NCBI RefSeq assembly: GCF_900091415.1
Contig: NZ_FMHU01000001.1
Span: 310,001-374,000, forward strand
Direction: 5' to 3'
DNA length: 64,000 nt
Source: Micromonospora inyonensis
GTDB lineage: Bacteria; Actinomycetota; Actinomycetes; Mycobacteriales; Micromonosporaceae
In this document: positions 58,786-64,000 of the stretch, piece by piece
Numbering within the stretch: the first letter of the stretch is position 1
Layout: each line of letters begins with the position of its first letter
The notes under the pieces: generated by a model
Seen by the model: the letters and a program-made list of their open reading frames with translations, nothing else
What the model was told of the DNA's origin: nothing
Database searches by the model: none
Position numbers and translations under genes: made by a program

Positions 58786-58792
58786 TAGGGTA
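58786..58792. promoter_or_regulatory. Overlapping divergent -10 boxes
   Basis: TAGGGT (58786-58791, plus) and TACCCT (58787-58792, minus) share five bases, so the kinase gene and the divergent HATPase gene may compete for RNA polymerase. The area is AT-richer than its surroundings. Confidence 0.35.
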
Positions 58793-58836
58793 GAAATACC
58801 ACGAAAAACCTCGAGAACTCAGCGGCGGTACGGGCC

Positions 58837-59298
58837 ATGACGAACGCCGAACGCTCCGCACCGCGTACGGTGGTGCCCATCGAACGTTCCCTGCTGATCG
58901 CCGAAGCCTTCGCCCAGGCCCAGGTGACGGAGTTGCGACACTCCGTCACCTCCTGCGCGCATGCCGCCGGACTGTCCGGCCAACGCCTGGACGACTTCGT
59001 GCTCGCGGTCAACGAACTGATCACCAATGCCGTCCGGCACGGTGGCGGCCAGGGCTGGCTGCGGCTGTGGCGGCAGGCGGAGAGCATGCTCTGCGAGGTC
59101 TCCGACCACGGTCAGGGGATCAGCGCCCAGCGCCTGCACGACCGGCGTCGACCCGCGCCGGAGACCGCCGGGGGCTGGGGACTCTGGCTGGCCCGGGAAC
59201 TGAGCGACACCATGCAGGTGGAGACCGGCACGGCCGGCACCACCGTACGGATCAGCACCGCCCTCCAGTCCCCGCAGCCCACCGGCCACGGGGACTGA
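58837..59298 (+). CDS. HATPase_c_2 anti-sigma-factor-like ATP-binding protein
   Basis: 153 residues. N-box FVLAVNELITNAVRHGGG, D-like box SDHGQGIS and G-box GWGLWLARELSDTM are clear, so ATP binding is expected (RsbW-like serine kinase/anti-sigma). No sigma-factor or STAS gene adjoins it; the divergent neighbour is a histidine kinase. It could pair with the STAS-HATPase fusion 3 kb upstream. Confidence 0.85.
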   Translation: MTNAERSAPRTVVPIERSLLIAEAFAQAQVTELRHSVTSCAHAAGLSGQRLDDFVLAVNELITNAVRHGGGQGWLRLWRQAESMLCEVSDHGQGISAQRLHDRRRPAPETAGGWGLWLARELSDTMQVETGTAGTTVRISTALQSPQPTGHGD

Positions 59299-59318
59299 CG
59301 CGGCCGGCCCGGCCCGGG

Positions 59319-59324
59319 TACGGT
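59319..59324 (+). promoter_or_regulatory. -10 box of a leaderless transcript (glpK)
   Basis: TACGGT ends 7 nt before GTG 59332, which decides that start over GTG 59323. Confidence 0.55.
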
Positions 59325-59331
59325 GCTCCGG

Positions 59332-60804
59332 GTGACCCCGCAACACGTCGCCGCCATCGATCAGGGCACCACCTCCTCCCGGTGCATCGTCTTCGACCGG
59401 GCCGGCGGGATCGTCGCCGTCGCCCAGCGCGAGCACCGGCAGGTCTTCCCCCGGCCCGGCTGGGTGGAGCACGACGCCGAGGAGATCTGGGCCAACGTCG
59501 AGCGGGTGGTCGGCGAGGCGCTCGCGGCGGCCGGCATCGGCCCGGACGGGCTCGCCGCGGTCGGCATCACCAACCAGCGGGAGACCACCCTCGTCTGGGA
59601 CCGCGCCACCGGTCGTCCGGTCGCCAACGCGATCGTCTGGCAGGACACCCGCACCGAGCCGATCCTGCGGAAGCTGGACGAGGAGCTGTTCCGCTCCCGC
59701 ACCGGCCTGCCGCTGGCCACCTACTTCGCCGGGCCGAAGCTGCGCTGGCTGCTCGACCACATCGACGGGCTGCGGGACCGCGCCGTGGCCGGTGAGGTGC
59801 TCTTCGGCACCATGGACAGCTGGCTGATCTGGAAGCTCACCGGCCGGCACGTCACCGACGTGACCAATGCCAGCCGGACCATGCTGATGGACCTCACCAC
59901 CCTCGACTGGGATCCGGAACTGCTCGACGCGCTGGGCGTACCGGGCGGCGTGCTGCCCGAGATCCGCTCCTCCGCCGAGGTGTACGGCACCGCCACCGGC
60001 GTCCTCGCCGGGGTGCCGGTGGCCAGTGCCCTCGGCGACCAACAGGCCGCCCTGTTCGGGCAGACCTGCTTCCAGCCCGGCGAGGCCAAGTGCACCTACG
60101 GCACCGGCAGCTTCCTGCTGCTCAACACCGGAGCCAGCCCGGTGCCGTCGGGCCACGGTCTCCTCACCACGGTCGCCTACCGCATCGGCGAGCAGCCGGC
60201 GGCGTACGCGCTGGAGGGGGCGATCGCGGTCACCGGGTCACTGGTGCAGTGGCTCCGGGACAACCTCGGGCTGATCTCCACCGCTCCCCAGGTGGAGGAA
60301 CTGGCCCGCACCGTCGACGACAACGGCGGCTGCTACGTCGTCCCGGCCTTCTCCGGGCTGTTCGCGCCGTACTGGCGCAGCGACGCCCGGGGGGTCGTCG
60401 CCGGGCTGACCGGCTACATCACCAAGGGGCACCTGGCCCGGGCGGTGCTGGAGGCGTCCGCCTGGCAGACCCGGGACGTGGTGGACGCGATGAACGCCGA
60501 CTCCGACGTGGCGTTGCGCCGGCTGCGGGTGGACGGCGGGATGACCGGCAACGCGCTGCTCATGCAGTTCCTCGCCGACGTGCTGGACGTACCGGTGGTG
60601 CGCTCCCGGATCACCGAGACCACCTGCCTCGGCGCCGCGTACGCGGCCGGCCTGGCGGTCGGCTTCTGGCCGGACCTGGCCACCCTGCGCGGGCAGTGGC
60701 GCTCCGACGCGCAGTGGACGCCCGGCATGGACGCCGACCACCGCGAGCGGGAGCTGCGCAACTGGCACAAGGCCGTGCAGCGCACCCTCGACTGGGTCGA
60801 CTGA
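59332..60804 (+). CDS. glpK: Glycerol kinase
   Basis: 490 residues, FGGY family: [15 protein letters not shown] at the N-terminus, [48 protein letters not shown], and [20 protein letters not shown] near the C-terminus. It phosphorylates glycerol to glycerol-3-phosphate. No glpF or glpD gene accompanies it. Confidence 0.96.
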   Translation: MTPQHVAAIDQGTTSSRCIVFDRAGGIVAVAQREHRQVFPRPGWVEHDAEEIWANVERVVGEALAAAGIGPDGLAAVGITNQRETTLVWDRATGRPVANAIVWQDTRTEPILRKLDEELFRSRTGLPLATYFAGPKLRWLLDHIDGLRDRAVAGEVLFGTMDSWLIWKLTGRHVTDVTNASRTMLMDLTTLDWDPELLDALGVPGGVLPEIRSSAEVYGTATGVLAGVPVASALGDQQAALFGQTCFQPGEAKCTYGTGSFLLLNTGASPVPSGHGLLTTVAYRIGEQPAAYALEGAIAVTGSLVQWLRDNLGLISTAPQVEELARTVDDNGGCYVVPAFSGLFAPYWRSDARGVVAGLTGYITKGHLARAVLEASAWQTRDVVDAMNADSDVALRRLRVDGGMTGNALLMQFLADVLDVPVVRSRITETTCLGAAYAAGLAVGFWPDLATLRGQWRSDAQWTPGMDADHRERELRNWHKAVQRTLDWVD

Positions 60805-60899
60805 GCACCCGCCGGCCGAGCGCTTTCCCGCTGGCCGGTCCGCGTCCGCCGCGCACCGGCCGGTCGATCCGCGTGGGGCGCACCCCGCGCGCGTCGACG

Positions 60900-61733
60900 T
60901 CACTGCCAGCGGTTGCCGGTCAGCTTCTCGTAGACGTCCACATAGCGGGCCCGGGTCGCCTCTACCACCTCGGCCGGCACCTCGGGGGCCGGAGCCTGCT
61001 TGTTCCAGCCGCTGCCGGCCGCCCAGTCCCGGACGTACTGCTTGTCGTAGGAGAACTGGGGCCGGCCCGGCTGGTACGACTCGGCCGGCCAGAACCGCGA
61101 CGAGTCCGAGGTGAGCACCTCGTCGGCGAGGACGAGGGTGCCGTCCGGCGCCCAGCCCAGCTCGATCTTGGTGTCGGCGACCAGGATCCCCCGGTCGGCG
61201 GCGATCTCCGCGCCCCGGCGGTAGACGTCGATGGTGATCTGCCGCAGCCGCTCGGCGGTCTCCGGCCCGACCTTCGCCGCCACCTGCTCGTAGGTGATCG
61301 GCTCGTCGTGCTCCCCCATCGGCGCCTTGGTCGACGGCGTGAAGATCGGCTCGGGCAGGATCGACGCCTCCACCAGCCCGCGGGGCAGCGCGACCCCGGA
61401 GACGGCGCCGGTGCGCTCGTACTCGGCCAGGCCGCCCCCGGTCAGGTAACCCCGGGCGACGCACTCGACCGGGACCATGTCCAGCCGGCGGCAGCGGATC
61501 GCCCGCCCGGCGAACTCGGCCGGCACGTCCGTGGTGGAGACGACGTGGTTCGGGACGATGTCCGCGAGTTGCTCGAACCACCAGACCGAGAGCGCGGTGA
61601 GCAGCCGTCCCTTGTCGGGGATGGGGGTCGGCAGCACCACGTCGTAGACGGAGATCCGGTCCGAGGCGACGAGGACGAGGGCGTCCCCGTCGGCGTAGAC
61701 GTCCCGTACCTTGCCGGAGTGCAGTAGTTCCAC
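60900..61733 (-). CDS. purC: Phosphoribosylaminoimidazole-succinocarboxamide synthase (SAICAR synthase)
   Basis: 277 residues. LHSGKVRDVYADGDALVLVASDRIS-type N-terminus (LLHSGKVRDVY, VASDRISVYD), VPVECVARGYLTG, APMGEHDEPITYE, DTKIELGW and LTSDSSRFWP. It is the seventh step of purine synthesis (CAIR plus aspartate). GTG 61733 is chosen because the family begins close to LLHSGKVR; TCTACT 7 nt upstream is a weak leaderless-type box. Confidence 0.95.
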   Translation of the reverse strand: MELLHSGKVRDVYADGDALVLVASDRISVYDVVLPTPIPDKGRLLTALSVWWFEQLADIVPNHVVSTTDVPAEFAGRAIRCRRLDMVPVECVARGYLTGGGLAEYERTGAVSGVALPRGLVEASILPEPIFTPSTKAPMGEHDEPITYEQVAAKVGPETAERLRQITIDVYRRGAEIAADRGILVADTKIELGWAPDGTLVLADEVLTSDSSRFWPAESYQPGRPQFSYDKQYVRDWAAGSGWNKQAPAPEVPAEVVEATRARYVDVYEKLTGNRWQ

Positions 61734-61860
61734 GCGGCCTAGTAGACCACGCGGCGTCAGGCGCCCCGTGCCCCCGTCCGCCGCACCACACACCGTGGGC
61801 CGTACCGGTCACCGCTCGGCACCCCGGCTTTCCGGGCCGGAGGTCCGGTCCCGCCGGACG

Positions 61861-61891
61861 TTGACACCTCCCCGCGTCACCTGGGTGAATG
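61861..61891 (+). promoter_or_regulatory. Possible promoter of the solute-binding protein gene
   Basis: Perfect TTGACA at 61861-61866; after 17-19 nt only a poor -10 (GAATGA, 61886-61891) is present, about 33 nt before the start codon. Confidence 0.35.
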
Positions 61892-61924
61892 ATCCGAATC
61901 CAACCCGGCGTCCAGGAGTCGACC

Positions 61925-63259
61925 GTGCCCGCAGCCCCGTACCCGACCGCCCGTCGCCCCGGCGTCGACCCGGGGCGACGGCGGGTGCTCGCCGGCCTGC
62001 TCGGCCTCCCGGTCGTCGCGACCGGCGGGCTGACCGGCTGCCGGAGCGAACCGGCGGCCCTGGTCGAGAGCGGCCCGGTCGAGCTGTCGGTGTTCTGGTG
62101 GGGCAGCGCACGCCGCGCCCAGTTGACCGAGCAGGCGCTACGGCTCTACTCCGACCGGAACCCCCGGGTGACCTTCCGGGTGACCTGGCAGGGCCTCGAC
62201 GGCTACTACGAGCGGCTCGCCACCCAGGCGGTGGGGGGCAACGTCCCGGACCTGTTCCAGATCGACGACACCTTCCTCACCGAGTACGCGCGGCGCGACA
62301 TCCTGCTGGACCTGACCGGGTACGCCGCCGACCGTCGGCTCGACCTGAGCGGCCTGCCCGAGGGGCTCGTCCGGTACGGCCAGGTCGCGGGACGCACCAT
62401 GGCGGTGGCCGCCGCGCAGAACTCGGCCGGGCTGGTCTTCAACCGGACCCTGCTGCGCGGGCTGGGCGAGCCCGCGCCGCGCAGCGGGATGAGCTACCCG
62501 GAATACCTCACCTGGGCGGCCCGGGTGACCCGGGCCAGTGACGGCAGGGTCGCCGGCACCATGGACCCCTCCGGTGACCACCGGGCACTCTGGCTCTGGT
62601 TGAGGTCCCGGGGCAACGAGTTCTACCAGGGGCGCAAGCTCGGGTTCGACTCCCCCGAGCTGATCGACTGGTTCGAGTTGTGGCAGCGGGCACGGGCCGC
62701 CCGGGCCACCCCGAGCGCGGCGCTGGTGCAGCAGGCGAACGGCGGCGAACCGGCCCGCCAGCTCGTGGTCACCGGGCACACCGCCGCCTCGTTCGCCTGG
62801 TCGAACCAGCTGGTCGAACTCCAGCGCCACAGCCGGGACGAGCTGGGCATCGTCAGCTGCCCCGGCCCGGCGGCCGCGCAGTGGGCGCGGGCCTCGATGT
62901 ACTGGGCGGGCTTCCGGGGCACCCGTCACCCGGACGTGGTGGCCGACGTGATCAACTTCCTCACCACGAACGTGGACGCCGGCCGGGTGCTCGGCTACGA
63001 CCGGGGTCTCAGCCCGCACCTCAACATCCGCAAGTTCGTGGAGCCGACCATCCGGGACACCTCGGTCCGGACCTCGGCGACCTTCGAGCTCAGCGTGGCC
63101 GACACGTTCGGCACCGCACCACCGCCCCCGCCGACCGGGCACGCCCGGATCCGCGGCCTGCTGGTCACCGCCGCCGAGTCCGTACAGTCCGGGCGGTCGA
63201 CCATCCGCGCCGCCGCCTGGCTGTTCGTGGCGCAGGCCGCCGCCGCGTTGGCGGCCTGA
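61925..63259 (+). CDS. Sugar-type ABC transporter solute-binding lipoprotein with Tat signal
   Basis: 444 residues. Twin-arginine signal GRRRVLAGLLGLP followed by lipobox LTGC (Cys near residue 39), so a Tat-exported lipoprotein. The mature part is an MalE-like extracellular binding protein: LSVFWWGSARR, DLFQIDDTFLTEYARR, AAAQNSAGLVFNR, DVVADVINFLTTN. GTG at 61925 has CAGGAG 7 nt upstream. No permease or ATPase gene adjoins it, so it must work with components encoded elsewhere. Confidence 0.88.
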   Translation: MPAAPYPTARRPGVDPGRRRVLAGLLGLPVVATGGLTGCRSEPAALVESGPVELSVFWWGSARRAQLTEQALRLYSDRNPRVTFRVTWQGLDGYYERLATQAVGGNVPDLFQIDDTFLTEYARRDILLDLTGYAADRRLDLSGLPEGLVRYGQVAGRTMAVAAAQNSAGLVFNRTLLRGLGEPAPRSGMSYPEYLTWAARVTRASDGRVAGTMDPSGDHRALWLWLRSRGNEFYQGRKLGFDSPELIDWFELWQRARAARATPSAALVQQANGGEPARQLVVTGHTAASFAWSNQLVELQRHSRDELGIVSCPGPAAAQWARASMYWAGFRGTRHPDVVADVINFLTTNVDAGRVLGYDRGLSPHLNIRKFVEPTIRDTSVRTSATFELSVADTFGTAPPPPPTGHARIRGLLVTAAESVQSGRSTIRAAAWLFVAQAAAALAA

Positions 63260-63320
63260 CCTGCCGCCGTGGCGGCACATCACCGGCGGGCGGGCCGCCG
63301 CGCGGCCCGCCCGAGCCGGC

Positions 63321-63575
63321 TCAGCGAGGGCCGGGGCCGCGCCGGCCGCGCATCATCCTGATCAGCAGCAGCACGACCACTGCCGCCACCACGAGGCAGC
63401 AGAGCAGGCCGATCAGACCGAACCCACCACCGCCGCGGGACCGCCGCCGCGCGGCCTCCACGACCAGCTCACCGGGGCCGGTGGACGCCCAGGCGGCGAC
63501 CGGCACGAACACGGAGAGCACCACCGCACCGAGGACGGCACTGAGCCGGCCCCACCATCTGTTCCAGGAAGACAT
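63321..63575 (-). CDS. Small membrane protein with signal peptide
   Basis: 84 residues: Sec-type signal (VLGAVVLSVFVPVAAWA), a short loop with RRRSRGGGG, one membrane helix (GLIGLLCCLVVAAVVVLLLI) and a basic tail RMMRGRRGPGPR. Function unknown. The ATG at 63575 is preferred; the longer frame reaches into the tRNA flank. Confidence 0.65.
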   Translation of the reverse strand: MSSWNRWWGRLSAVLGAVVLSVFVPVAAWASTGPGELVVEAARRRSRGGGGFGLIGLLCCLVVAAVVVLLLIRMMRGRRGPGPR

Positions 63576-63656
63576 GCCCCCATCCTCGCCGAGGAGGGCA
63601 AGAACGGCACGTCGATCGCCTCGCCGGTGCAGGGGCAGGGCAGGGGCCGACATGAA

Positions 63657-63689
63657 GAAGGACCCTCGGAAGCTGTCCGAGGGTCCTTC
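63657..63689 (-). terminator. Perfect 14-bp hairpin after the tRNA gene
   Basis: Arms 63657-63670 and 63676-63689 around AGCTG; on the minus strand it follows the tRNA 3' end by 5 nt. TTCTT follows the hairpin on that strand, giving a short U-rich end. Confidence 0.8.
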
Positions 63690-63694
63690 TTTCG

Positions 63695-63771
63695 TGGTAG
63701 CGGGGACAGGATTTGAACCTGCGACCTCTGGGTTATGAGCCCAGCGAGCTACCGAGCTGCTCCACCCCGCG
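63695..63771 (-). tRNA. Initiator tRNA-Met (CAT)
   Basis: 77 nt including an encoded CCA (63695-63697, complement). Acceptor arm starts CGCGGGG and ends CCCCGCT, leaving C1 and U72 unpaired, the hallmark of initiator tRNA; the anticodon stem has the three GGG/CCC pairs (CTGGG-CTCATAA-CCCAG). T-arm CAGGTTCAAATCCTG is normal. Confidence 0.95.
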
Positions 63772-63950
63772 TCGGTACGACCACTCTATCGCATGCCCGA
63801 CCCTCGCATCCGGCGGGGTCCGCACCGGCCGCTTCCGCCAGGTCAGGCACCGGATGACCCACGCTGCGGCAGCGGGGCCCGGGCAGATCCGGAGCCTGGC
63901 CGAGCCGGCCTCGGACGGCACCGGAGCGCAGAGGCAGGAGACCGGACAGC

Positions 63951-64000
63951 GTGGCCAGAAAGCCGGGCGAGCGCGGCCGAAAACCCGAACGGCCCTCCGG
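63951..64000 (+). CDS. Possible start of a gene cut by the window end
   Basis: GTG at 63951 with GCAGGAG about 12 nt upstream opens a basic N-terminus (ARKPGERGRKPERP) that runs off the window. Too short to identify. Confidence 0.35.
   Translation, partial: MARKPGERGRKPERPS

Noticed and set aside
63733..63921. 62-codon minus-strand frame running into the tRNA gene
   Set aside because: Ends within the tRNA-Met and has no ribosome-binding site or recognisable sequence.
1..64000. CRISPR arrays, prophage modules, toxin-antitoxin pairs, biosynthetic gene clusters
   Set aside because: No regularly spaced repeats, phage structural genes, toxin-like small gene pairs or PKS/NRPS/terpene genes were seen.

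Overview
The window is a 64 kb stretch of very GC-rich actinobacterial chromosome. The codon use, the nickel superoxide dismutase with its own maturation protease, the fused 2-oxoglutarate dehydrogenase (Kgd), two WhiB proteins, a SigH/RshA pair, the small ribosomal protein bL37 and the many leaderless starts all fit Micromonosporaceae (Micromonospora or a close relative). This is inferred from gene content and protein resemblance, not from a database search. No phage, CRISPR array or secondary-metabolite cluster was seen; almost everything is housekeeping or regulatory.

Layout. (1) 1-4.3 kb is a damaged, mobile-element-rich edge: the 3' part of a Ser/Thr kinase gene, a decapitated MFS transporter, a C-terminal fragment of one IS110-family transposase and then an apparently intact second IS110-family element whose upstream non-coding end is the place to look for a bridge RNA. 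(2) 4.3-12.1 kb (minus strand) carries a glycosyltransferase, a triple-BON protein, an HtrA-like protease behind a response regulator/histidine kinase pair, and an OlsB/OlsA-like pair suggesting ornithine-lipid synthesis. (3) 12.3-25.5 kb (plus strand) carries an ABC exporter, kgd, pta-ackA and two tandem lipoprotein hydrolases. (4) 25.5-31.3 kb holds an MDR reductase, malic enzyme, the divergent sodX/sodN pair and a diacylglycerol-kinase-like enzyme. (5) 31.7-51 kb contains a block that, from memory of the M. tuberculosis map, matches Rv3219-Rv3228 in order and orientation: whiB1, pdtaS, biotinyl protein TB7.3, rshA, sigH, SRAP protein, aroA, rsgA. It is opened by insertions: a sulfate-assimilation operon, a membrane glycosyltransferase, SIS and TPR proteins, a DHA2 exporter and a secreted peptide. 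(6) 51-64 kb carries hisN, an EamA-type transporter, a second GT4 enzyme, an SDR, partner-switching type regulators (STAS-HATPase fusion, HATPase), a NarL-type two-component system, glpK, purC, a Tat lipoprotein solute-binding protein and an initiator tRNA-Met.

How parts work together. The sulfur operon (leader peptide, sirA/nirA-type sulfite reductase, zinc-ribbon protein, cysH, sirohydrochlorin chelatase-like protein) forms a coherent route from APS/PAPS to sulfide plus the siroheme cofactor step, probably controlled through a Cys-containing leader peptide followed by a hairpin. The RR/HK/HtrA cluster carries the same 11-bp-spaced CCTGAA-type repeat upstream of both the RR gene and the protease gene, suggesting one envelope-stress regulon. 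The whiB1-like gene is preceded by two near-perfect CRP palindromes 60 bp apart.

Most distinctive signals: the candidate bridge-RNA region of the IS110 element; a dispersed long palindrome (37495-37568 and 52801-52877) with a 24-nt loop and a shared GCGGTAG loop motif, both copies lying at convergent gene ends; the Cys leader peptide; the twin CRP sites; and at least eleven genes whose start codon lies 6-7 nt after a TANNNT -10 box (leaderless transcripts). Three genes in the first 10 kb are broken only by single-base length changes in C/G runs, so sequencing error must be considered before calling them pseudogenes.
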